Assembly (NCBI GenBank): GCA_002315655.1
Contig: DCHO01000044.1
Location: 1 to 64,000 of the forward strand
Length of the DNA: 64,000 nt
Source: Christensenella sp. UBA1750
GTDB lineage: Bacteria; Bacillota; Clostridia; Christensenellales; UBA1750
Direction of reading: 5' to 3'
Shown here: piece by piece, positions 8,061 to 14,889 of the stretch
Layout of the letters: each line of letters opens with the position of its first letter
Numbering within the stretch: position 1 is the stretch's first letter
The notes under the pieces: generated by a model
The model's input: only the letters and a program-made list of their open reading frames with translations
Told to the model about the DNA's origin: nothing
Database searches by the model: none
Program-made: the position numbers and the translations under genes

Positions 8061-8193
8061 ACGGATGAGACTTTGCGTACAGAAAGAAGATGATTGCCCC
8101 AATCAGGATAAGGACTGCGCCGATGATTTGGGAAAGGTCCGCGATGCGCCGCTTTTTTCGCTTATCCCCGGACTGCTTTGGAAAAATAAACAT
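8059..8193 (-). CDS. Small single-pass membrane protein, 44 aa
   Basis: The minus-strand frame from ATG 8193 to TAA 8059 encodes 44 residues: a basic N-terminal part (about residues 5-16, with KRKKRR) and one hydrophobic segment (about residues 20-41, IIGAVLILIGAIIFF). AGAGG lies eight bases upstream, a sigma-A promoter is at 8239-8267 and a strong terminator follows at once, so all parts of a gene are present. The basic-then-hydrophobic layout predicts an N-in single-pass membrane protein. It is divergent from an XRE-type regulator, and a palindrome (8216-8233) covers its predicted transcription start. No family is recognised. Confidence 0.7.
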   Translation of the reverse strand: MFIFPKQSGDKRKKRRIADLSQIIGAVLILIGAIIFFLYAKSHP

Positions 8194-8215
8194 ACCGGAA
8201 ACCTCTTTTTTAATA

Positions 8216-8233
8216 TGCACTTATATAGGTGCA
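8216..8233. promoter_or_regulatory. Palindromic operator candidate
   Basis: TGCACTTATATAGGTGCA is an 18-bp inverted repeat with one mismatched pair, and a half-site-like AAGTGCA recurs at 8284-8290. It sits at about +1 to +17 of the minus-strand membrane gene and at about -50 to -33 of a possible plus-strand promoter (TATACT at 8254-8259). The neighbouring HTH protein is the obvious candidate binder. Confidence 0.55.
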
Positions 8234-8238
8234 AGATA

Positions 8239-8267
8239 AGAATAGCAGAGCCATATACTATTGTCAA
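8239..8267 (-). promoter_or_regulatory. Sigma-A promoter of the 44-aa membrane protein
   Basis: On the minus strand TTGACA (8262-8267) and TATTCT (8239-8244) are 17 bases apart. Transcription would begin near 8232, inside the palindrome. Confidence 0.7.
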
Positions 8268-8304
8268 GGATTTGCTCCTGAATAAGTGCAAAAGTTGGCG
8301 AAAT

Positions 8305-8538
8305 ATGGATGCTTTGATTGAAAAAAAGGTCGGATACAACATTCGGGTGCTGCGGGAAGCGCGTAAAATGACACAGGAACAGCTTTCTGCGAACCTTCAG
8401 CTTCGCGGCTGCGACATCACGCGCAGCGCACTGGCCAAGATGGAGGTTGGGCAAAGGCACATTTATCCCGATGAATTGCTTCTGATTAAGGAAATTCTGA
8501 ATGTGCCTTTTGAGGCGATTTTCAACATGGACGATTAA
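8305..8538 (+). CDS. XRE-family helix-turn-helix regulator
   Basis: The 77-aa product is a single lambda-repressor-like HTH domain: IRVLREARKMTQEQLSANLQ (helices 1-2), then DITRSALAKMEVGQRHI (recognition helix and turn) and a closing helix before NVPFEAIFNMDD. The ATG at 8305 gives the normal HTH_XRE length; no strong ribosome site precedes it, and a longer frame reaching back to 8065 would cross the divergent promoter and membrane gene. It is followed by a strong terminator, so it is monocistronic. It probably controls itself and the divergent membrane peptide through 8216-8233. Confidence 0.82.
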   Translation: MDALIEKKVGYNIRVLREARKMTQEQLSANLQLRGCDITRSALAKMEVGQRHIYPDELLLIKEILNVPFEAIFNMDD

Positions 8539-8574
8539 AGGCGTACCGCACGAAAAATGCGATACGCCTTTTGC
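8537..8574. terminator. Bidirectional terminator
   Basis: AAGGCGTA (8538-8545) pairs with TACGCCTT (8563-8570) with an inner CGCA/TGCG stem, then TTTGC. It serves the HTH gene and the convergent ADP-ribosylglycohydrolase gene. Confidence 0.85.
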
Positions 8575-8594
8575 TATACTATTGAGGTGCGGAA

Positions 8595-10055
8595 TTAACC
8601 CATAATCTGCATGGGAACGAGAATGGGCGTGGGGCGGCCGGCGCACTCGATGTAGCACACCAGCTTGTTCACGGCAGCCACATTTTCGCCCGCATGGATG
8701 GTAAATGCGGTGGAGGCGTGGTCAAAGACCGTGGAATTGAGCCCCAGCGTTTGCAGGTTCTTCTGATAGTCCACCGTCCAGCCCTCGGGTGCCATGAAGG
8801 TGAGACGATAACGCTTCTGCTCCGGCATGGTGTGGGGACGCATGGAAATGCGCCCGGTTAAGGTGCCGTTCGGCGCGATGGCGGGCACGTCGTCAAACTC
8901 CACAATGGCGTTGGCGTAGTAGCCTTCGATGATGTAGGAGCAGGGCTTGCGGTTTGCTATGGAATCCACGAAGGAGCGTCCGTAGAAGGACTGCACATCC
9001 AGCGCGGAAAAATCGTTGGCATCGCCCAACACATAAGCGGTGTCTTGGCCGTTGAAAATGTCCATGTGATCCTGCCGCAGGGTTTCGGGCAGCAGATTGA
9101 AGATGCAGTCGGTCAGCTCGGTACAGGAGTTGGGGAAGCGCCCGTGGCCGTTGGTGACGCAGATGGACTTGATCTCGTCGCCGATGTAGGCGCGCCAGTC
9201 TGCGGGGATGGCTTCCATGCCGCCCATGATGCCCATGAGGGAGCCGATGGTGGCGCCGGTGCAGTCGGTGTCGTCACCGCAGTCGATGGCGATGATCATG
9301 GACTTCTTGAAGTCGCCCTCGCCGTAGAGCAGGCCGATCATGGTGAAGGCCACATTGGCGGGCGCCTGGAACCAGCCGAGGTCGGCGGAGTCTTCCAGCA
9401 CCATTTCGCGGGTCTTTTTCCAGTCAATTCCCTCGGCATAGGCCTTGCGGACGATGTTTACGGACTTGGCCACGCGGCAGGTCTCGGGAATCTTGGATAA
9501 TCCGATGTCCAGCAGGGTGTTTACGTCCTTTACGATGTAAGCCGCGCTTTCCATGGCGGCCACAAAGATGGCGGCATAGGTGCCTTCGTTGAGGCCGTGG
9601 TCAACGGAAGCGTCCTCGTAGGCCAGACGGATGGCTGCATCGGGGTTGCCGGGGAACAGGGAAGCCCAGATCTCGGTGCGGATCCACGCGCCGTTGGAGT
9701 GCTTCCAGGTCTCGTTGCCGATTTCGCCGGACATGGGCGGCAGAATGCCGTCGCGCATATTGCCCTTGCAGATGCCGTATTCATTCCAGCCGGGGGTGAT
9801 GAAGCTGATCCAGTATTCGCCCAGCAGCTTGGAGTTGATGGCCTTCACGCCGTAGTCGTTGACGGCACGCAGCCACACCAGCTGTAAATCCAAATCGTCG
9901 TTGGGCAGCGGCTCGCCGGGCTTGGAATTGAAGCCGGATATGTCGTTCAGCGTCTTCTGTCCCTCAAAGGGCGTGCCCATGGTGCCGCCGATGTTCTTGC
10001 CCAGCCAGCAGGCATAGATGTGATCGCGCAGATATTCCTTGGAAAACTGAATCAT
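8595..10055 (-). CDS. ADP-ribosylglycohydrolase family protein
   Basis: The 486-aa product belongs to the ADP-ribosyl-glycohydrolase (DraG/ARH) fold, which removes ADP-ribose from proteins or small molecules with a two-metal centre. It starts with the family opening YLRDHIYACWLGKNIGGTMG, has the first metal motif LPNDDLDLQLVWL and the second metal motif AIDCGDDTDCTGATIGSLMG. A C-terminal ~130-residue beta-rich part follows the hydrolase domain; this layout occurs in Firmicute family members. ATG 10055 has AAGGGAG upstream, and TTGCAG/TATGCT (10102-10130) forms a promoter. No matching ADP-ribosyltransferase gene is nearby. The true substrate is unknown. Confidence 0.85.
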   Translation of the reverse strand: MIQFSKEYLRDHIYACWLGKNIGGTMGTPFEGQKTLNDISGFNSKPGEPLPNDDLDLQLVWLRAVNDYGVKAINSKLLGEYWISFITPGWNEYGICKGNMRDGILPPMSGEIGNETWKHSNGAWIRTEIWASLFPGNPDAAIRLAYEDASVDHGLNEGTYAAIFVAAMESAAYIVKDVNTLLDIGLSKIPETCRVAKSVNIVRKAYAEGIDWKKTREMVLEDSADLGWFQAPANVAFTMIGLLYGEGDFKKSMIIAIDCGDDTDCTGATIGSLMGIMGGMEAIPADWRAYIGDEIKSICVTNGHGRFPNSCTELTDCIFNLLPETLRQDHMDIFNGQDTAYVLGDANDFSALDVQSFYGRSFVDSIANRKPCSYIIEGYYANAIVEFDDVPAIAPNGTLTGRISMRPHTMPEQKRYRLTFMAPEGWTVDYQKNLQTLGLNSTVFDHASTAFTIHAGENVAAVNKLVCYIECAGRPTPILVPMQIMG

Positions 10056-10101
10056 GTGATTTGCTCCCTTCCTGACGGAATTGCTCCGTATTTTTGTTGT
10101 T

Positions 10102-10130
10102 AGCATACCACACTTAACACAATTCTGCAA
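10102..10130 (-). promoter_or_regulatory. Promoter of the ADP-ribosylglycohydrolase gene
   Basis: Minus-strand TTGCAG (10125-10130), 17-base spacer, TATGCT (10102-10107), about 47 bases before the start codon. Confidence 0.55.
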
Positions 10131-10157
10131 CGGAAAAAGAAATGCGACATACAGTAT

Positions 10158-10164
10158 TTCGACA
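10158..10164 (-). promoter_or_regulatory. 0A-box (Spo0A binding site) candidate
   Basis: TTCGACA is the exact reverse complement of the Spo0A box TGTCGAA. It lies about 230 bases upstream of spo0A. A 7-base match can arise by chance, but position and neighbour make it credible. Confidence 0.45.
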
Positions 10165-10287
10165 GGATGGGACAGGGTACGACTGAAAATTCCATTTCCG
10201 TGGAAATCAGGGATGAGAAATAAGAACAAATAGAAGTAAAAAATGGCAAATATTTACAACTGTGATACATATAGGAGCAAAAATGAA

Positions 10288-10316
10288 TTGACGAAAGACG
10301 GAGAATCCTCTACAAT
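10288..10316 (+). promoter_or_regulatory. Sigma-A promoter of spo0A
   Basis: TTGACG (10288-10293), 17-base spacer and TACAAT (10311-10316). The -35 overlaps TGACGAA, one base from the 0A-box consensus, which would allow self-control. Confidence 0.7.
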
Positions 10317-10394
10317 AAGGACAGATGACAGATCCGGAATGTCATGCTGAAGCTGATTGAAAATACTACTATATGTAGATATACGGAGGATTGT

Positions 10395-11159
10395 ATGGAA
10401 AAGATCAGAGTTTTTGTTGCGGAGGATTCACAGGAATTCACGGAAAAGCTGCTTGAGGAAGTCAGGGAGCACAAAGAGCTGGAGATCGTCGGGACTGCGT
10501 GCAACGGGCTGGAAGCCCTGCGATTGATCCGGCTTGCCGCGCCGGATGTGCTGGTGCTGGACTTAGTGATGCCGTGTCTGGACGGCTTCGCCGTGCTGCG
10601 GGAGCTGAACGGCTGCGAAAAACGCCCTGCCGTGTTGGCAGTCACGGCCATGACCCGGGAGGATGTGGTGTCCCGCGCCATGGGTGCGGGGTGCGATTAC
10701 TGCCTGCTCAAGCCGGTGGAGCCTGCGATTGTGGCGGATCGCATTGTGGAGATGGTTATGCCGGGGGAGGCGCAGAAGGGGAACGTTTTCCGCAAGCAGA
10801 ACGAGATCACCGAGCTGGACAACGACATTGCGGACATTTTCCTCTCCATGGGCATCCCGGCGCACATCAAGGGCTATCATTTCCTGCGGGAGGCCATCAA
10901 GCAGGTGATCTCCGATCGGGACAAGATCAACGCCATTACCAAAGACCTCTACCCTTCCGTCGCGGGGCGCTTTTCCACCACCTCCTCCAAGGTAGAACGC
11001 GCCATCCGTCATGCAATCGACGTGGCGTGGAATCGAGGACAGATGGAGAACCTCAATATGCTTTTCGGCTCCCATTTCGGTCTGCGCCACGACAAGCCCA
11101 CCAACGGCGAGTTTATCGCGCTGATTGCCGACCGTCTCTCCATCCGCAAAAGCGCATAA
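10395..11159 (+). CDS. spo0A: Sporulation master regulator Spo0A
   Basis: The 254-aa protein has an N-terminal receiver domain (acidic residues E10-D11, phospho-acceptor D56 in VLVLDLVMP, K107 in LLKP) and the C-terminal Spo0A DNA-binding domain. The latter is recognised from GYHFLREAIKQVI, AGRFSTTSSKVERAIRHAI and GRFSTTSSKVER-type recognition helix residues that are nearly invariant in Spo0A. Phosphorylated Spo0A starts sporulation by binding 0A-boxes. The ATG at 10395 follows GGAGG by seven bases; an upstream in-frame ATG at 10344 lacks this. It stands as a single gene before the SPOCS-domain gene, 45 bases away. Confidence 0.97.
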   Translation: MEKIRVFVAEDSQEFTEKLLEEVREHKELEIVGTACNGLEALRLIRLAAPDVLVLDLVMPCLDGFAVLRELNGCEKRPAVLAVTAMTREDVVSRAMGAGCDYCLLKPVEPAIVADRIVEMVMPGEAQKGNVFRKQNEITELDNDIADIFLSMGIPAHIKGYHFLREAIKQVISDRDKINAITKDLYPSVAGRFSTTSSKVERAIRHAIDVAWNRGQMENLNMLFGSHFGLRHDKPTNGEFIALIADRLSIRKSA

Positions 11160-11204
11160 AATCGAAGAAACCCGCATAGAGTTTCCCAAACGGGAGGGAT
11201 CAAC

Positions 11205-12632
11205 ATGACGGTGAATTTAGAGAAGAAGGAAATCGGGCTGCAAAGGGTCGCAGGAAGCGGTGCGGGCGAGACGGTGTGCTCGACATCGGCCATGCTGCAG
11301 GGGGGAGATCGGAATGTGACGGTGCTGTCCTGCCGGGCAATCGTGACGGAAAAGCGGAAAGAGGTCGGAAACGGCGTTACGCTCTATGGCAGCGTTTCCT
11401 TTGCGGTTGCGTATGAAAACGGCGAGGGAGAGCTGCGGGAAAGGCGCACACAGAGCGATTTTGAGCTGGAAATCCCCGTGGAAAATGCCGAAAACGGGTA
11501 TGCGCAGGTACTTTGCACCGTAAAGGGCACGGAAGCGAAGGAGAAGGACGGGCGGCTGGACGTTTCCGCCCTCATCGAGGCGCAGGGCGTTGTGCTGGAA
11601 AACGTGCCCACCTCTCTTGTGACCTATGTGGACGCGGGGGAAACACTGGCGTGCAAGACCGTGGACATTTCCTACCTCTCCGCGCCCGTGACCGGGGAAA
11701 ACCGTGCCTTGCTCAACGAGGAAATGGCACTCCCGGCGGGGCAATACCGTATCGCCGCCATGTATGTCACGGATAAAATCTATAAGGCATTCTTTCTGGA
11801 CGGTTTCGTGCGCGTGATGGGCACGGTCAGCGTGACGGCACTGCTGGCAAAGGAGGATAACGGGCTTGTGCCGTTTTCCGTGACGCTGCCGCTGGATGAA
11901 AATGTGGAAAACAGCGGCTTTGCAAGCGGCATGACGGGGGAAGTGAATGTGCAGGTGTCCTCCTTAAAAGGCGACATTCTCTACGGCGAGGAGGACAGCG
12001 CGACCCTGTCCGTGGAGGCGGTGACGGAGGTGTCGGTTGTTGCCGAAAAGCAGCTGCAAAGCAGAGGGTTGCAGGACTGCTACCCGCTTTCTGCTCTGCC
12101 GCTTTCTTCCGTGCAGGAAAACGTGACCTATATAACGGAGAAAACAACCCGTTCGACAACGCAGAACCTCACGGGCAGCTTAAATACGAGTGAAACTATA
12201 TTTGCTTTTGTGCAGATCGTCGCGCTGGAACTGCCCAAGGAGGGCGGCACGGTGGAAGGGCTTTTGAACCTGACGGAGGTTGCGCAAAACGGGGAATATA
12301 GTACACAGGAGCTTCCTTTCTCTCTGGATTTCGGGGAAAGAAGCGGGGAAATCTGCGGCGTGACCGTCGGAAATGCCGTGTTCTCCGGCGGCGGGTTTTC
12401 CGTCCCCGTGACCTTACAGGAGCTGGGCTTTGCCGAAACGAGCACTGCGATTCTGACAGGCACGAAGGAGGAACCCGCGCCAAACCTGCGCCCCGGTGTG
12501 ACCATCTGTTTCACCGCCCCGGGGGAGAGCAAATGGGACGTGGCGAAACGCTGCCGCGTGCGGGAGAATGTGCTCATGGACGGGAAGGACGGACGCTCGT
12601 ACATGGTCTATCGCCGCTTGACGGAAGCGTGA
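11205..12632 (+). CDS. SPOCS (DUF3794) domain protein, SipL-like
   Basis: A 475-aa protein of tandem SPOCS/DUF3794 repeats: recurring segments such as VLSCRAIVTEKRKEVGNGVT, VSYLSAP-type and VRVMGTVSVTALLAKEDNGL mark them. In Clostridioides difficile, SipL with such domains binds SpoIVA at the forespore surface during coat formation. The C-terminus has a short LysM-like start, GESKWDVAKRCRV, which then breaks off into MDGKDGRSYMVYRRLTEA instead of completing a normal ~45-residue LysM. Start at 11205 is preceded by GGGAGGG. Its place before ispE and near spoIIR is common in Clostridia. A role in spore envelope assembly is an inference. Confidence 0.82.
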   Translation: MTVNLEKKEIGLQRVAGSGAGETVCSTSAMLQGGDRNVTVLSCRAIVTEKRKEVGNGVTLYGSVSFAVAYENGEGELRERRTQSDFELEIPVENAENGYAQVLCTVKGTEAKEKDGRLDVSALIEAQGVVLENVPTSLVTYVDAGETLACKTVDISYLSAPVTGENRALLNEEMALPAGQYRIAAMYVTDKIYKAFFLDGFVRVMGTVSVTALLAKEDNGLVPFSVTLPLDENVENSGFASGMTGEVNVQVSSLKGDILYGEEDSATLSVEAVTEVSVVAEKQLQSRGLQDCYPLSALPLSSVQENVTYITEKTTRSTTQNLTGSLNTSETIFAFVQIVALELPKEGGTVEGLLNLTEVAQNGEYSTQELPFSLDFGERSGEICGVTVGNAVFSGGGFSVPVTLQELGFAETSTAILTGTKEEPAPNLRPGVTICFTAPGESKWDVAKRCRVRENVLMDGKDGRSYMVYRRLTEA

Positions 12633-12642
12633 CAAATATGGT

Positions 12643-12679
12643 AAGCTGTCCCCGAAAACAAGTAAGGGACGGCTTTTTT
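12643..12679 (+). terminator. Terminator-like hairpin abutting the ispE start codon
   Basis: AAGCTGTCCC (12643-12652) pairs with GGGACGGCTT (12666-12675), one G-T pair, followed by a run of six Ts (12674-12679) that touches the ispE ATG. The only Shine-Dalgarno-like bases before ispE (AAGGGA, 12664-12669) lie in the right arm. Confidence 0.75.
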
Positions 12680-13546
12680 ATGGAAAAGTTTACGCTTAGG
12701 GCTTATGCGAAGGTCAATCTGACCATGGATGTGCTGCGGAAGCGGCAGGACGGCTACCATGACGTTGACCTGCTCATGCAGTCGGTGTCGCTGTACGATA
12801 CACTGACCTTTGAAGATGCGGACGATCTGCTTTTGACCATCGAGGGCGGGCTGCCCGTGGAGGACAACAATCTGGTGCTGAGGGCGGCGCGGAAATTGTC
12901 GGAGATTGCCGGAATCGCGCCGCACGGCCATGTGCATCTGGTGAAAAACATCCCCGTGGCGGCAGGCTTGGGCGGTGGCAGCGCGGACTGCGCGGCGGCT
13001 CTGGTGGGCTTTGCAAGGCTGTGGGGCTTACCCTATTCCTTGGAGGAACTGGCGGGCATCGGTGCGCCGCTGGGGGCGGATGTGCCCTTCTGCGTGCCGG
13101 GCGGGACGAAACGCTGCATCGGCATCGGCACGGAGCTTGAGAACGTGGAAAGCAAGCTGCCCCTGCATCTGGTCATTGTGAAGCCCTGCGAAGGCCTTTT
13201 AACCCGGGAAATCTACGAAAGCCTGCGGTTCACGGAGGACATGAAGCACCCGTCCACATCCGGCGCGATTCAAGCGGTGGAGGCGGGGAAGCTTTCTGCG
13301 CTCCTTCCCTGCATGGGAAACGTGATGGAGCCGATTTCTGTCGAAAAGCGTCCCGGTATTGCGCGGGCGATTGCGGAATTGCGGCAGCAGGGCGCGGTCA
13401 TGGCGCGGATGTCCGGCAGCGGCTCGGCGGTGTTCGGGCTGTTTGAAACGAAGGAAACGGCGGAAAATGCCGCAGATGTGCTTGCGAAAAAATATGAACA
13501 GTGCTTTGCCGCCGAATCCGTGCCCTGCGGCGTGGAGGAAGCATGA
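12680..13546 (+). CDS. ispE: 4-diphosphocytidyl-2-C-methyl-D-erythritol kinase
   Basis: A 288-aa GHMP kinase of the methylerythritol phosphate route to isoprenoids; it phosphorylates CDP-ME with ATP. The opening LRAYAKVNLTMDVLRKRQDGYH is the family N-terminus, the ATP loop PVAAGLGGGSADCAAA is at residues 92-107 and the C-terminal MSGSGSAVFGLF is the third GHMP motif. The start at 12680 gives the normal N-terminus but is odd: the sequence just before it is a terminator-like hairpin with its T-run touching the ATG, and the ribosome site is inside the stem. About 130 bases without a gene separate it from spoIIR. Confidence 0.95.
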   Translation: MEKFTLRAYAKVNLTMDVLRKRQDGYHDVDLLMQSVSLYDTLTFEDADDLLLTIEGGLPVEDNNLVLRAARKLSEIAGIAPHGHVHLVKNIPVAAGLGGGSADCAAALVGFARLWGLPYSLEELAGIGAPLGADVPFCVPGGTKRCIGIGTELENVESKLPLHLVIVKPCEGLLTREIYESLRFTEDMKHPSTSGAIQAVEAGKLSALLPCMGNVMEPISVEKRPGIARAIAELRQQGAVMARMSGSGSAVFGLFETKETAENAADVLAKKYEQCFAAESVPCGVEEA

Positions 13547-13679
13547 AGACAGCTTTGGACGCAAAACCGGGGCGACAATCAAACAAAATTGCAGTTCAAT
13601 ACCGAAATGATGCTGTGAAAACCGAATAAAACAGGAACATTTTGCCAATGCTATCGGGGAAAGGACGTGAATTTCCTCA

Positions 13680-14252
13680 ATGAAGCGTTGGCTTTTTTTG
13701 ACCCCGATTTTTGCGATTTTCGCCCTGACCTTGGCGCTTTTCTGCATCGGAATGTGTTATCCGACCAAGCTGCAAAAAGCCATTGATCGCGGCGAGCTGG
13801 TGCGCATCCACATCCTTGCGCAGGACGACACCCAAGGGCAGCAGGCAATCAAACTCCATGTGCGGGACGCGGTGATCGCCGCCTTTACGCCCTATCTGGA
13901 ACAGGCGGGCAGCAGCGAGGCGGCAGCGGAGATCGTCCGGCAGAATCTGGATTTGGCGCAGGAGACCGCCCAGACCGCCGCTCGGGAGATGGGCGCGGAA
14001 TATCCCGTGCTTGTGACCTTCGGGATGTACAATTTCCCCACCCGTATTTACGGGGACGAGGTGGTGCCCGCCGGGGAATACCCCGCCCTGCGCATCCTGC
14101 TTGGCGAGGGCAAGGGAAAAAACTGGTGGTGCGTGATGTACCCGCCGCTGTGCTTTTCCGGGGAGGACACGGAGGAGGTTCACTTTGAGAGCACGCTTTA
14201 CAAGTGGTGGAAAAGCCTGAAAACCGGCAGAAAGGCGAAAAACAATGCGTAG
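13680..14252 (+). CDS. spoIIR: Stage II sporulation protein R
   Basis: The 190-aa product has an N-terminal membrane/signal segment (residues 4-26) and the SpoIIR domain: VRIHILAQDDTQGQQAIKL, KLHVRDAVIAAFTPYL, and near the end LRILLGEGKGKNWWCVMYPP. SpoIIR is made in the forespore and exported to trigger SpoIIGA processing of pro-sigma-E in the mother cell. AAAGGA stands 14 bases before the ATG, a long spacing. Upstream in frame a stop closes the frame, so no earlier start exists. I could not find a convincing sigma-F promoter in the 133 bases upstream. Its last eight bases overlap sleB. Confidence 0.93.
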   Translation: MKRWLFLTPIFAIFALTLALFCIGMCYPTKLQKAIDRGELVRIHILAQDDTQGQQAIKLHVRDAVIAAFTPYLEQAGSSEAAAEIVRQNLDLAQETAQTAAREMGAEYPVLVTFGMYNFPTRIYGDEVVPAGEYPALRILLGEGKGKNWWCVMYPPLCFSGEDTEEVHFESTLYKWWKSLKTGRKAKNNA

Positions 14253-14880
14253 GATCATTGCGGTTTTCTTGTTGCTGCTCATCGTCACGCCGCTGCTGTT
14301 GGGTGCGCTGTCTATCGGCTCCCGGGGCGAAACGGTCAAGCAGGTGCAGAGGAAGCTGCTTTCCTGGGGCTATTACAGCGGCAGTGTGGACGGCATTTAC
14401 GGGCAGGAGACTTACAAGGCGGTTAAGTATTTTCAGCAGAAAAACGGGCTCAAGGCGGACGGCATTGTGGGGGAGGAAACCCTGAAAGCGTTGGGGATTT
14501 CCGCAGGGAGCACCGCTTCCACCACCTCTGACCGCAATCTGGAATTGCTTGCGCATTTGGTCTACGGCGAAGCGCGGGGCGAGCCGTACTTAGGGCAGGT
14601 GGCCGTGGCGGCGGTGGTGCTGAACCGCGTGGAATCCGCCGCCTTCCCCAACACCGTGTCCGGCGTCATCTACCAGTCCGGCGCGTTTGACGCGGTGAGC
14701 GACGGACAGATCAACCTATCGCCCAACGCCCAGTGCTACCGCGCCGCGCAGGACGCGCTGAACGGCTGGGACCCCACGAACGGCTGCCTGTATTACTACA
14801 ACCCGTCCACGGCGACCTCAAAATGGATATGGTCGCGGACGGTGATGCTGGTGATCGGCAAGCACAATTTTGCGCTGTGA
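14245..14880 (+). CDS. sleB: Spore cortex-lytic enzyme SleB
   Basis: A 211-aa protein with a signal segment (about residues 4-22), a peptidoglycan-binding domain (about 25-86, GETVKQVQRKLLSWGYYSG... and FQQKNGLKADGIVG) and a hydrolase_2 domain (from about 95) with LLAHLVYGEARGEPYLGQVA, holding the likely catalytic glutamate of the YGEARGE motif. SleB is a lytic transglycosylase that opens spore cortex peptidoglycan at germination. It overlaps spoIIR by eight bases and is followed by ypeB, whose product is needed for SleB stability in Bacillus. Confidence 0.93.
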   Translation: MRRIIAVFLLLLIVTPLLLGALSIGSRGETVKQVQRKLLSWGYYSGSVDGIYGQETYKAVKYFQQKNGLKADGIVGEETLKALGISAGSTASTTSDRNLELLAHLVYGEARGEPYLGQVAVAAVVLNRVESAAFPNTVSGVIYQSGAFDAVSDGQINLSPNAQCYRAAQDALNGWDPTNGCLYYYNPSTATSKWIWSRTVMLVIGKHNFAL

Positions 14881-14889
14881 GGTGACAAA

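Larger units (their letters stand above)
10056..10394. other. Divergent intergenic region upstream of spo0A
   Basis: These 339 bases carry no gene. They hold the minus-strand promoter at 10102-10130, a perfect inverted 0A-box (TTCGACA, 10158-10164), a spo0A promoter at 10288-10316 whose -35 overlaps a near 0A-box (TGACGAA, 10289-10295), and GGAGG before the spo0A start. A clear sigma-H promoter was looked for and not found. Confidence 0.6.

Noticed and set aside
8065..8304. 80-codon N-terminal extension of the XRE protein
   Set aside because: It would cover the divergent membrane peptide gene and its promoter, and XRE regulators of this type start at the HTH.
9045..9500. Plus-strand open frame inside the ADP-ribosylglycohydrolase gene
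   Set aside because: Glycine/alanine-rich antisense of a gene with both metal motifs on the minus strand.
13547..13679. Sigma-F promoter for spoIIR
   Set aside because: No stretch fits both the -35 and -10 consensus at proper spacing well enough to call.
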